From the NCBI RefSeq assembly GCF_000014445.1, contig NC_008531.1:1023001-1087000 (forward strand): 64,000 nucleotides of DNA, in the 5' to 3' direction. This DNA is from Leuconostoc mesenteroides subsp. mesenteroides ATCC 8293. Lineage in GTDB: Bacteria; Bacillota; Bacilli; Lactobacillales; Lactobacillaceae. The number at the start of each line of letters is the position of its first letter. The first letter of the stretch is position 1. Both the position numbers and the translations under genes were made by a program. A model generated the notes under the pieces. It saw only the letters and a list, made by a program, of their open reading frames with translations, did no database searches and was not told where the DNA came from. Shown here piece by piece: positions 56,091 through 64,000 of this stretch.

Positions 56091-57023
56091 TTGAAACAAT
56101 CAAAGTCAAAAGATTTTAATATATATTATCTTAGTTTTACCAAGGTTTATGAAATTGCCATGATGATAAATAATGTTATTTTATCAAAAATAGAAAAGAA
56201 TCACACAAAGAGCTTTGAAGAACAGTATGGATTTACTTCGTCCATTTCTGCGCAAGGGTCAAAGTTTTTTTTAAATGGTATTAAAGCATCTATTTCAACA
56301 GATTCAAAAGAAACAGCCTTTTCATCATCTAGGGTTGTTGAAACTCTCGATGTTAAAACTACCAAGTCGATATTACTTCGTAGAGTAATTGAACAGTGTA
56401 TGAAAATCAGTTCTTTTGGGAACAGTAGTGAAGGCGATTTAATTAAAATTGATCATGTGAAGTTAGAGATTCTAGACGAAGAAAGCTTAAGGCGATTCCT
56501 CATTATTAGAAGAGATGCTCTAAAAGGTATGAAAGTGGAAGGCATGGAAGTGAATAATATAGTGAGTTCAATGCTTCAAGACTATGCTTACATACTAAAG
56601 GGAAGAGTTCATAATGATTTTACGAATTCGTATTGCTCAGAAGAAATTCTAATTAAAATTCCTTTAGAAATACAAACGGAATTCGAAAATAAATATAGTA
56701 TTGATGACTTATTAATAGGTCATGTGTCAATCATAGGAGTTTATAAAGGATTGATTGAAAAAGAATCGGTCTCTTCTAATACATTTACTTTTTTTCAAGA
56801 TATAGGTGAAGGCAAGACTAAAGAAAAAACTACAAAAATAATAAAAAGTAATGAACCACCACTCGTTTCAATGAGTAAAACAATCAATACTGACAAATAC
56901 CATTTTGTTGACACCCTGGCAATTATTCAAAATGTTTCTTTCAACCTTGAAGAATCAGAAACTGTAATACCTCACTGGTGGAACAAACTTGGGATTTGGT
57001 TAAGTTCGTTGTGGAGGAAGTAG
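56091..57023 (+). CDS. hypothetical protein paired with a ClpB-like AAA+ ATPase
   Basis: 310 residues from TTG 56091 after TAGGAGG. Early Y-Y-L-S-F-T-K-V-Y-E-I and the overall pattern loosely recall DUF6414-type proteins, but this is weak. It is soluble until a Trp-rich, hydrophobic C-terminus (W-W-N-K-L-G-I-W-L-S-S-L-W) that could insert into or lie on a membrane. Three bases separate it from the AAA+ gene, so they form a unit; it may be the sensor or adaptor. Confidence 0.55.
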   Translation: MKQSKSKDFNIYYLSFTKVYEIAMMINNVILSKIEKNHTKSFEEQYGFTSSISAQGSKFFLNGIKASISTDSKETAFSSSRVVETLDVKTTKSILLRRVIEQCMKISSFGNSSEGDLIKIDHVKLEILDEESLRRFLIIRRDALKGMKVEGMEVNNIVSSMLQDYAYILKGRVHNDFTNSYCSEEILIKIPLEIQTEFENKYSIDDLLIGHVSIIGVYKGLIEKESVSSNTFTFFQDIGEGKTKEKTTKIIKSNEPPLVSMSKTINTDKYHFVDTLAIIQNVSFNLEESETVIPHWWNKLGIWLSSLWRK

Positions 57024-57026
57024 TCG

Positions 57027-58580
57027 ATGAATTATTTTACTCTTTATACTTATAAGAATTTAACCGAATTAAGAAAAATTCAACAACAAAATAATGTTAC
57101 TACTTTTATATTTGAAGAAACGCTTGAACTATTGAAAGAAGAACAAGATGTTTGTATAGACATCACTTCTTTAGTTCACATGTTAAGACAAAATCAAGGC
57201 AATATATATTCAGCTGGTATCAATCTTAGAGAAATTAACGAAGATTCGAAAATAATAATTGAGGAGAGTTTGGCAGAGATTGCAATAGATTTCTTTCCGC
57301 ACATTTTTTCTAGCCATATTTCTCTTTTGAATAAAGATGAAGTAGTTACAGAGAGCCAAATTCCAAAAACCTTTGTTCACTATAGGAGGTCTCTGTATAC
57401 TTATTATGCTAATGAGGACTTGAGTGCAATTATTGATTATGCTAATGAAAATAATATTTCTATAACTACATTTTCTTATGCAAATGAAAATCTTTCTACA
57501 GAGATTAAAAAATTTAATTTAAACTCAAAATTAGCAATTGTTGATTTGACATCTGCAATTTATGCAATAGAAGATAACAAAAACTTAATTTACATGATTG
57601 AGTCCTTTTTAAACCAATTTTCAAATGTTAACGTAATAGGATTAGCTTCACAAAGTGACCAAATTCTAAAATATTTTTCACTTTATATTGAGGGGGTTGA
57701 ATCATTAAAAAAAATCCTCCCAGATCTAAAAATTAAATATTCGAATGAAATTGTATCAAAAGAAGTAAAAAAAATAACTTCATTTTCTGAACATGAATTG
57801 GATTCGCTATTCACGTCTTTTAATCATAAATTAATAGGGCATGATTATTTTAAAAGGAAATTAAAATATTTACTTAACAATTTCATCAAATTAAATAAAG
57901 CTAAGGAACAAAAGGTTTTTTCAGTTTTTCTTTTTGGCTCATCTGGAATTGGCAAAACAGAGGTTGCTCGGCTACTCGCCAATGAATTACAAGAAAATAG
58001 TTACCTTGCAAAAATAAATTTTCAAAATTATAGCAGTCAAGATGCACTAAATACACTGATTGGTAGTCCAGCAGGATATGTTGGCTATGGAGAAGGAGAA
58101 TTACGCAAAAAAGTGAATAAAAGTAAAGTAGGTCTAGTATTACTGGATGAATTCGAAAAAACTACAAAACCGGTCTTTTCGTTTTTTTTGGATCTTCTTG
58201 AAGAGGGGACATTCACTGACTCAATGACACGAGAACATGATCTGGATGGATATGTTTTGATTTTTACGTCTAATATTCAAAATGAAACCGAGTATAAGAA
58301 AATTATTCCCCCTGAATTACAAACAAGATTTGACTTAGTATGTGAATTCCAAATCCCATCTATCAATGAAAAAAGAAGGTTTTTAGAATTATTATTTGAA
58401 CAGGCACAAAGAAAATTTGTAGATCAATTTTCTAAAATTAAATGTACAGAAGAAGATAAGGAAGAATTATTTGCTTTTGATTATTCAGAGGTGAATGCAT
58501 TTAGAGATCTAAAAAGACATTTCAATAATCGGTTAATGGATTTTTTCACATCAAAGAATGTAGATATTGACATGAAATAA
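57027..58580 (+). CDS. ClpA/ClpB-D2-like AAA+ ATPase with novel N-terminal domain
   Basis: 517 residues. The C-terminal half is a single ClpB/ClpA second-type AAA+ module: Walker A G-S-S-G-I-G-K-T (304-311), the substrate-gripping pore loop G-Y-V-G (350-353), Walker B V-L-L-D-E-F-E-K, and L-Q-T-R-F-D with the arginine finger. The first 280 residues are not a Clp N-domain or D1 and I do not recognise them. No ClpP-binding loop seen. It probably unfolds or remodels a protein as part of a defence response (inference). Confidence 0.75.
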   Translation: MNYFTLYTYKNLTELRKIQQQNNVTTFIFEETLELLKEEQDVCIDITSLVHMLRQNQGNIYSAGINLREINEDSKIIIEESLAEIAIDFFPHIFSSHISLLNKDEVVTESQIPKTFVHYRRSLYTYYANEDLSAIIDYANENNISITTFSYANENLSTEIKKFNLNSKLAIVDLTSAIYAIEDNKNLIYMIESFLNQFSNVNVIGLASQSDQILKYFSLYIEGVESLKKILPDLKIKYSNEIVSKEVKKITSFSEHELDSLFTSFNHKLIGHDYFKRKLKYLLNNFIKLNKAKEQKVFSVFLFGSSGIGKTEVARLLANELQENSYLAKINFQNYSSQDALNTLIGSPAGYVGYGEGELRKKVNKSKVGLVLLDEFEKTTKPVFSFFLDLLEEGTFTDSMTREHDLDGYVLIFTSNIQNETEYKKIIPPELQTRFDLVCEFQIPSINEKRRFLELLFEQAQRKFVDQFSKIKCTEEDKEELFAFDYSEVNAFRDLKRHFNNRLMDFFTSKNVDIDMK

Positions 58581-58755
58581 AAAAACAAGGAATAGTACTT
58601 TAGTCATTCCAAAATTTACACCATATTTTACCTATTTTAAACGGAGGTGAAGTTACGAAGATAAATTACAAGAAACTAAATAATGTTTCAAGACTATCAA
58701 ACCATGATCAGAAAGTAAAAAATTTCATCATGTTTAATTTTTTGAAAATGCTTAT

Positions 58756-59128
58756 GGTAGATTGCAAGAATTAACTGAACACTACAAACTGATGAAAAAC
58801 CTTTCGTGGTGATTGCCAATTGAGTATTTTCATTGGTATTGCATTAATCCAATGGTTGATTTGATCTAATTCTTTGTTACAGACGGTTTCAATTTTGTGC
58901 TCTTTTGGTATAAAACGACGAACGGATCGATTTAATATCTCATTACTCCCACGTTCTTCTGGTGAGTTTGAGTGTGCAAAATAGACTGGAATACCTAGTT
59001 TTTGCTCGATTTCGTTATATTTTGCAAATTCCCGTCCAAGATCGACAGTGATTGACTTGGCATTCTTGATTCCTTTAAAGGCGCTGCGGTTTTTTATTCA
59101 AGTGTTCAGTTTAATTTTACAATCTACC
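58756..59128 (-). mobile_element. internally deleted IS30-family element with TIRs and likely target duplication
   Basis: 28-bp imperfect terminal inverted repeats start GGTAGATTG at both ends (58756-58783 and 59101-59128), flanked by TTAT on each side, a likely 4-bp target duplication. Inside, the minus strand encodes only the C-terminal third of an IS30 transposase (58771 to about 59095): S-I-T-V-D-L-G-R-E-F, then S-P-E-E-R-G-S-N-E with the last catalytic Glu, and R-K-V-F-H-Q-F to the stop in the repeat. The first two-thirds of the gene are gone, so it can only move in trans. Confidence 0.85.
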
Positions 59129-59676
59129 TTATACAGAATTAATTTTCAACCATCAACGAATAACAGATGTTACATAATAAAATTGGTTAACATTATGAAA
59201 ATAAATATATAATAGCACATTACAAAGCGTTTAATTTAATATTATAATCCATCCTAAGAACTTAATGGAAAGCATGAATACTCTTTTTCAATAAAAATGA
59301 TTATATTGAAATAAACAAAATACGTAATATTGACTTTTAAGTCTATACCAATTGCAGTTGACATAATAGCTGCTATATAAAGTATCACAGTGACAGGCTT
59401 TCAAGAGCCTGTTTTTTGTTTGTGAAATAGAAAAATTCACAAGCTAATTTAATTGCGCATTTTTTCATTTCACAAGCACACATTTTTGACATATTTCACA
59501 AGCGACTATGTTTTAGACCAATCGCTGATATTAAGCACAGTCATCGTGCATAATATCAGTAATGAAGCAAAATTTTGGTAATTTTGAATTGATTGCCAAC
59601 CATTAATATTTGCTCTGGTGGGTTGTGCATCTGTATATTGTTGACAATGTAAACACACTTAAAAAATGGATAAGTA
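59129..59676. other. gene-free region with repeats and a terminator-like hairpin
   Basis: No gene is supported. Between 59394 and 59418 a CAGGCT/AGCCTG hairpin with six T forms a terminator. From 59418 to 59503 the motif ATTTCACAAGC occurs three times in one orientation and once inverted (TTTGTGAAAT). Confidence 0.45.
59418..59503. repeat. cluster of TTCACAAGC motifs
   Basis: Copies at 59419-59428 (inverted), 59435-59444, 59467-59477 and 59493-59503. The first two can pair as a hairpin, matching the arrangement at 19914-19940 after tcpA. A protein-binding site or terminator family is possible. Confidence 0.5.
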
Positions 59677-59707
59677 TTGACTTAGAGTGTACTCCAAGGT
59701 GTTTAAT
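59677..59707 (+). promoter_or_regulatory. MerR-type promoter of the MFS gene
   Basis: A -35 TTGACT (59677-59682) and -10 TTTAAT (59702-59707) are separated by 19 bases, the long spacer typical of MerR-family promoters. An imperfect dyad CTTAGAGT-GT-ACTCCAAG (59681-59698) occupies the spacer. The same block recurs at 62740. Confidence 0.75.
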
Positions 59708-59738
59708 AATATTATTAAATGAAAAGAGGAAATACTTT

Positions 59739-61073
59739 ATGAAACAAAAGTTTGGCATGGTTTTGCCGATTGTCTTATTGACATATTTTTTGATTTTGCT
59801 GGATAATTCGATAATTTTTACTGGGACAGTTAAAATTGCTAACGAATTGAATCTGGACGCACGTGCGCTGTCTTGGGTTTCGAATGCTTATTCGCTCACA
59901 TTTGGTGGCTTATTGTTGGCTATGGGACGTGCAGGGGACTTATTTGGTAGAAAAAATATATTTATAGTTGGCCTTTTTGTTTTCGCGCTAGGATCCCTTG
60001 CGGTAGGTATATCAAATAGTGATTTAACCATTATTATCGCAAGAGCATTTCAAGGAATCGGGTCATCAATTTTAGCGCCATCAACATTAGCCCTAATTAT
60101 GGATGCTTACACAGGCGAAATGCGCACTAAAGCAATCGGATATTATGGTGCCACGGCTGGCGTCGGTGGTATTTCTGGGTTAATACTTGGCGGTTGGATT
60201 GCTGATGCATTCTCATGGCGTTATGGCTTTTTAATCAATGTGCCAATTGCTGTTATTATTGCAATGTTATCTATTAAGTATATACCTAAATCTAGAGTTG
60301 CTTCAGGTAGGATTGACTATCTTGGCGCAATCTTGTCGGTAATAGGTATGGCAACCTTGGTTTATAGCATCGTAGGTGAAAGTGGAAATATTGTTTCGCT
60401 AGCGATTTCAGCAGTTGCATTTATCATTTTAATTATGATAGAGAGAAAAATAGCCCAACCATTGTTGCCATTGAAAATATTTGCTGATAGGGAGCGTTCA
60501 GGAGCTTATATTGCTAGATTTGTTTTTATGGGAGCAATGTTTAGCTACTGGTTCTTAACACCACAGGCAATGCAGAATTCGCTAAATTTCTCTACACTAA
60601 TAGCCGGTTTTTCGTTTATTCCAATGTCAATTCCTCAATTCCTTTCTGGTATGAGATCTGCAGATTTGTCAGCACGATTTGGGAATACAAAAATTTTGAT
60701 TATTGGTATTACGTTATCGTTGATTGGAATACTTATACCAACATTCATTAATATCCATCAGGGTTACTGGTTAGTTGTTGCGCTGCCTATGATTCTGCTT
60801 GGATTTGGTCAGGGATTGACTTTAAGTCCGTTAACTGTTGCTGGTGTTGCACATACACGACCTGAAGTAGCAGGTGCAGCAAGTGGTGTTGTTAATACAA
60901 CCCATCAAATTGGGTCTTCTGTTGGTCTATCCCTAGTTGTTGCGATCACTTCAGGCATTAAATCTCCAGATATTCTTTATCAACACGCGATGCTTATAGA
61001 CAGCGTATTGGTTGCAATAGCCTTGATTGTTGTCTTGCTAGTTATCTATCCAGTTTCTCGTAAAGAAGATTAA
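59739..61073 (+). CDS. MFS drug/solute efflux transporter (DHA2-like)
   Basis: ATG 59739 after AAGAGGAAA gives 444 residues; upstream in-frame starts run through the promoter. Helix-rich throughout, with L-L-D-N-S-I (helix 1), G-R-A-G-D-L-F-G-R-K (MFS motif A) and R-A-F-Q-G-I-G-S-S (motif B) as in QacA/EmrB-type exporters. It begins a cluster of redox genes under a MerR-type promoter, suggesting export of a toxic or electrophilic compound. Confidence 0.85.
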   Translation: MKQKFGMVLPIVLLTYFLILLDNSIIFTGTVKIANELNLDARALSWVSNAYSLTFGGLLLAMGRAGDLFGRKNIFIVGLFVFALGSLAVGISNSDLTIIIARAFQGIGSSILAPSTLALIMDAYTGEMRTKAIGYYGATAGVGGISGLILGGWIADAFSWRYGFLINVPIAVIIAMLSIKYIPKSRVASGRIDYLGAILSVIGMATLVYSIVGESGNIVSLAISAVAFIILIMIERKIAQPLLPLKIFADRERSGAYIARFVFMGAMFSYWFLTPQAMQNSLNFSTLIAGFSFIPMSIPQFLSGMRSADLSARFGNTKILIIGITLSLIGILIPTFINIHQGYWLVVALPMILLGFGQGLTLSPLTVAGVAHTRPEVAGAASGVVNTTHQIGSSVGLSLVVAITSGIKSPDILYQHAMLIDSVLVAIALIVVLLVIYPVSRKED

Positions 61074-61113
61074 ATCAGCTGTTCTAAAAATTACGGATTA
61101 TAGAGGTTAACGA

Positions 61114-61779
61114 ATGAAAAAGATACTTTTATTAATAGTCGCCGTTGTCATTGTAGCTGGTGCTATTTTATTTTGGGTTACAAATCAAAGCGGTACATCT
61201 CAAACAACTAAAACACAAAGTACATCACAAAAAAATAAGGAGACAAGTAAAATGGCAGAAAATAAAACTTTAATTGTTTATTATTCACGAACTGGTAACA
61301 CAAAGGCAGTTGCTGAATTAATTCACGATCGGGTTGGTGGCGATTTGGTTCAAATCGAAACAAAAGAAGCACGGCCAAAGGATTATCGTTCTGAAGTATC
61401 TCAAAATGCGCAAGAACAAAACAATAATACTTTGCCAGCATTAAAGACTAAAGTATCAAATTTTGATGACTACAATCGTGTCTTTATCGGAACGCCAACT
61501 TGGAATATGGCACTCCCACAAGCTGTGGAATCTTTCATGAACGATTATAATTTTTCCGGTAAAATTGTTATTCCATTTAATACTAACGGTGGATATGGCG
61601 CAGGTTCAACATTTTCACAAATAAAGTCCGGTACCAAAGGGGCAAAAGTTCTGGATGGCTTTTCTGTAGAGGGTGGTCAAGAAACAAATGGTGTCTTACT
61701 TGCCATTAAGGGTAATCGTCGTGTTGAAGTGGCAAAGGAATTGGACAAGTGGTTACAAAAGATAAATATTGAAAAATAA
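61114..61779 (+). CDS. membrane-anchored flavodoxin-like protein
   Basis: 221 residues: a signal/anchor helix (about 4-23), a Ser/Thr/Lys linker, then a flavodoxin domain with the FMN phosphate loop Y-Y-S-R-T-G-N-T-K and later G-T-P-T-W-N-M. The domain faces outside the cell if the helix is an anchor. Forms a pair with the partial gene at 63531. Probably a quinone- or thiol-related reductase component; exact role unknown. Confidence 0.78.
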   Translation: MKKILLLIVAVVIVAGAILFWVTNQSGTSQTTKTQSTSQKNKETSKMAENKTLIVYYSRTGNTKAVAELIHDRVGGDLVQIETKEARPKDYRSEVSQNAQEQNNNTLPALKTKVSNFDDYNRVFIGTPTWNMALPQAVESFMNDYNFSGKIVIPFNTNGGYGAGSTFSQIKSGTKGAKVLDGFSVEGGQETNGVLLAIKGNRRVEVAKELDKWLQKINIEK

Positions 61780-61821
61780 CGCTTACCAGTACAATACTAA
61801 TATAGTGCTAGGAGTTATCAT

Positions 61822-62655
61822 ATGATTAACCGTAAATTGAAAATAATAGTTGTTATTTTTCTAGGTATAGTAGGTGTTATTTTGGTGATGAATCAACAGC
61901 ATGTGGTTAAAAATAACAATATAAAAGAAGAAAAACGTGGTTCTAACGATACGGACTCATTACGTTATCAAACAACATACCGTGGTAAGACCTATCAAAA
62001 ATCGGCGCCAGTATATTTACCAGAGGATTACCACTCTTCCAATAAAAAATACAATGTTTTGATTTTAATGCACGGTTGGTCGATGACGGATGAGGATTTT
62101 ACAGCAGGACGTGCTGATGACAAAGCACCAATAATAGCTGACTTAATGAAGAACGAAAAAACGCCATTTATTGTCGTGACGCCAACATATTATCCCAATC
62201 GTTCGTTTGTGACCAATAGCTGGGATGATGATCGACCATTAAATGAACGATTTTCTAAAGTTGAGGTGACAGAAGTGCTTAAGGCAATTAAGGCAAAATA
62301 TCGCGTCTATGATTCGCGAGATCATTATGCTTTTGCTGGTTTTTCAATGGGATCCGTCACAACTTGGGATGTACTAGAAAATCAATTAGACAAGTTCCGT
62401 TATTTTCAGATGATGGCTAGTGGCTATGACGGGGATATGGTAGCTTTAAGACAACGATTACAACAGTCGGATTTGTCTTTTGATGCTACCATCAGTGCTG
62501 GCAGTAACGACAGCACAATTTACGGCGCCCGAGATTCAGCTAGAAGTTTACAAGAATTTAAAAATGTTCGATTGTTTACTGATCGTGGCGGTGAACATAA
62601 TTTACCTAGTGCGATGCGTCAATTGAAGTATGGTATGACATATTTCTTCAAGTAA
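61822..62655 (+). CDS. secreted or anchored esterase-like alpha/beta hydrolase
   Basis: 277 residues. An N-terminal hydrophobic helix (about 8-25) precedes an alpha/beta hydrolase domain: oxyanion-type L-M-H-G-W, nucleophile elbow G-F-S-M-G-S, and a C-terminal G-G-E-H with the probable catalytic His. It resembles esterase D / feruloyl-esterase-like proteins. It lies between flavodoxin and NAD-binding genes and ends at a strong terminator. Confidence 0.78.
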   Translation: MINRKLKIIVVIFLGIVGVILVMNQQHVVKNNNIKEEKRGSNDTDSLRYQTTYRGKTYQKSAPVYLPEDYHSSNKKYNVLILMHGWSMTDEDFTAGRADDKAPIIADLMKNEKTPFIVVTPTYYPNRSFVTNSWDDDRPLNERFSKVEVTEVLKAIKAKYRVYDSRDHYAFAGFSMGSVTTWDVLENQLDKFRYFQMMASGYDGDMVALRQRLQQSDLSFDATISAGSNDSTIYGARDSARSLQEFKNVRLFTDRGGEHNLPSAMRQLKYGMTYFFK

Positions 62656-62671
62656 CTGGTAACAACAAATT

Positions 62672-62718
62672 AAAAAGTGTACCTAATTTTGAGTTATAAA
62701 AAGTAGGTACACTTTTTT
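62672..62718 (+). terminator. perfect terminator after the esterase gene
   Basis: A perfect 14-bp stem (62672-62685 with 62704-62717) ends in a T run. Confidence 0.88.
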
Positions 62719-62739
62719 AATACAGTATTAATGTTTTAC

Positions 62740-62770
62740 TTGACTTAGAGTGTACTTCAAGGTGTTTAAT
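62740..62770 (+). promoter_or_regulatory. second copy of the MerR-type promoter
   Basis: TTGACT (62740-62745), a 19-base spacer with the dyad CTTAGAGT-GT-ACTTCAAG, and TTTAAT (62765-62770). Similarity to the 59677 copy continues through the ribosome-binding site, a block of about 50 bases. Confidence 0.75.
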
Positions 62771-62801
62771 AAAATTATTAAATGAAAAGAGGAAAATTTA
62801 C

Positions 62802-63434
62802 ATGAACATTTTAATTCTTGGCGCAGCAGGGCAAATTTCTCAACAACTAACAACCCGCTTGATCAATGAAACAGATACAAATTTAACATTATTTGCGCGT
62901 AATGCCGAAAAGCGTTTGTCAATGTATAAGAATAATAATCATGTTCGATTGATTTCTGGTGAATTTGAAGATGAATCTTTACTAGCTGAATCAATGCAAG
63001 GGCAAGATGTTGTATATGCTAACTCTGATCGTAATATGCAACCAATATTAGCGGCCATGAAAAAGGCAGGCGTTAAACGGATTATTATTGCAGGTGCATT
63101 AAGCATTTACGATGAAGTTGGTGGGGCATTTGGCAAATGGAATCGGTCAATGATGGGACCTACACCGGATTCTAGAAAGAAAATGATTTCAGATGTTGAA
63201 AATTCAGGTTTGGATTACACTTATATGCGAATGACTTGGTTGTATAACCAAAAAGGTAACGTTGCTTATGCTACAACTCAAAAGGGTGAACCATTCGTTG
63301 GTGCACAGGTTACTCGTGAAGCAATTGTACAATATATTCTAGATTTGTTAGCAAATCCAAATCGTGATTTGCAAGTTAGTGTTGGCATATATGAACCTGG
63401 AACAGAAGATATGGCAAAGCCTAGTTTTTATTAA
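62802..63434 (+). CDS. NAD(P)H-binding atypical SDR (NmrA-like)
   Basis: 210 residues. N-terminal nucleotide-binding loop G-A-A-G-Q-I-S (8-14); the segment V-K-R-I-I-I-A-G-A follows the fold of NmrA/SDR-atypical proteins. It probably senses or reduces with NAD(P)H. Driven by its own copy of the MerR-type promoter, so it shares regulation with the MFS gene. Confidence 0.78.
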   Translation: MNILILGAAGQISQQLTTRLINETDTNLTLFARNAEKRLSMYKNNNHVRLISGEFEDESLLAESMQGQDVVYANSDRNMQPILAAMKKAGVKRIIIAGALSIYDEVGGAFGKWNRSMMGPTPDSRKKMISDVENSGLDYTYMRMTWLYNQKGNVAYATTQKGEPFVGAQVTREAIVQYILDLLANPNRDLQVSVGIYEPGTEDMAKPSFY

Positions 63435-63493
63435 GAAACCATCACGGTATACGCGATATACTGTCAAACGACTTATTGCCACACCACTGTTAA

Positions 63494-63513
63494 AAAGCGC
63501 CTGGCGCTGTTTT
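63494..63513 (+). terminator. short terminator-like hairpin
   Basis: The palindrome AGCGC-CTG-GCGCT is followed by GTTTTCC. It ends about 20 bases before ATG 63531, whose AAGGAGGAG box is intact. Confidence 0.45.
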
Positions 63514-63530
63514 CCTAAGGAGGAGACATT

Positions 63531-64000
63531 ATGAAAGTTCGTATCACCATTTTTGGTGTTGTCATTATTGCTCTTGTAGCAGCTATTTTTACTTTTAATT
63601 CTCGTAATCAGAGAAACCAGTCAACCACGACTACATCAACACAAAACAGATCATCTAAGCCTGTTAAGTCTGCTAATAGTGGTAAAACATTAGTCGTTTA
63701 TTTTTCAAGAAGAGAGGCTGCTTCCAGCATCTATAAAGATAAACCGCTACCTATTGGTAATACCAAGCGGATTGCGGGTATGATTGCCAAGAAGACTGGT
63801 GGAACTGAATATGAAATTATTCCAGCAAAGTCCTATCCACGCGACTTTAAAACAACTTCAGAAGTTGCACAACGTGAACTAGATGAAAATGCCCGTCCTA
63901 AAATTAAAAATCCGCTACCAGATGTTTCAGGTTATAATACAGTTTTTGTTGGTGCACCAGTATGGTGGGGCGATTATCCTATGGTAGTCCATACATTTTT
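63531..64000 (+). CDS. second membrane-anchored flavodoxin-like protein, 3'-truncated by window edge
   Basis: The frame is open from ATG 63531 to the window end (156 codons). Anchor helix (about 5-22), Ser/Thr/Gln linker, then a flavodoxin-like domain starting T-L-V-V-Y-F-S-R and containing G-A-P-V-W-W-G. The FMN loop differs from the classical form (R-R-E-A rather than R-T-G-N) with an insertion before G-N-T-K-R. Its plan matches the protein at 61114. The C-terminus is not visible. Confidence 0.75.
   Translation, partial: MKVRITIFGVVIIALVAAIFTFNSRNQRNQSTTTTSTQNRSSKPVKSANSGKTLVVYFSRREAASSIYKDKPLPIGNTKRIAGMIAKKTGGTEYEIIPAKSYPRDFKTTSEVAQRELDENARPKIKNPLPDVSGYNTVFVGAPVWWGDYPMVVHTF

Overview
The window looks like part of a large, AT-rich conjugative plasmid from a lactic acid bacterium, most likely Leuconostoc or a close relative. 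The evidence is a RepA_N-type replication initiator with iterons inside its own gene, a complete TcpA/VirB4-type conjugation cluster, two relaxase modules with structured DNA upstream of each, a C30 carotenoid operon, a galactan/galactose operon with a cre-like box, a KxYKxGKxW surface-protein signal and IS30/IS110 debris. I see no rRNA, tRNA, integrase or CRISPR array. The genus is an inference from gene content; no database was consulted.

Layout. 0-4.4 kb: an AbiH-family gene cut by the window edge, then a two-gene cassette (membrane protein plus KAP P-loop NTPase), inserted ahead of the transfer operon between a decayed copy and the intact copy of the operon's first visible gene. 4.5-23.6 kb: conjugation genes (surface protein, TcpC-like with a frameshift, TcpD- and TcpE-like, VirB6-like, lysozyme/CHAP hydrolase, thioredoxin-like protein, VirB4, TcpA, MobT/Rep_trans relaxase). 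A nuclease-helicase gene sits between virB4 and tcpA. Many of these genes have a terminator-like hairpin directly upstream, which suggests antitermination control. 23.6-27.8 kb: crtN, crtM and an ABC exporter pair. 27.8-30 kb: an orphan gene, a fabI remnant and an IS30 transposase. 30-37.7 kb: replication and mobilisation (possible noncoding RNA, XRE regulator, repA, ssb, RHH accessory protein, membrane nuclease, HTH protein, MobL-like relaxase).

37.8-48.3 kb: a LacI-family repressor divergent from GH42 beta-galactosidase, LacS, a secreted GH53 endogalactanase, galT, galE and galK. Together they can cut galactan outside the cell, import galacto-oligosaccharides or lactose, split them and feed galactose into the Leloir pathway. 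This block lies between two homologous relaxase genes in the same orientation. The second copy is a chimera whose N-terminus comes from an IS110 transposase, and the IS110 noncoding left end precedes it.

50-58.6 kb: a defence island with a DUF262/DUF1524 (GmrSD-like) restriction gene split at a poly-A run, a GHKL (Hsp90-like) ATPase overlapping a Schlafen-AlbA/TIR fusion, and an unknown protein paired with a ClpB-like AAA+ ATPase. I consider these last four genes the strongest candidates for undescribed systems.

58.7-64 kb: an internally deleted IS30 element with terminal repeats and a likely target duplication, then a redox/efflux cluster (MFS transporter, two membrane-anchored flavodoxins, an esterase-like hydrolase, an NAD(P)-binding protein) in which two genes share a duplicated MerR-type promoter.
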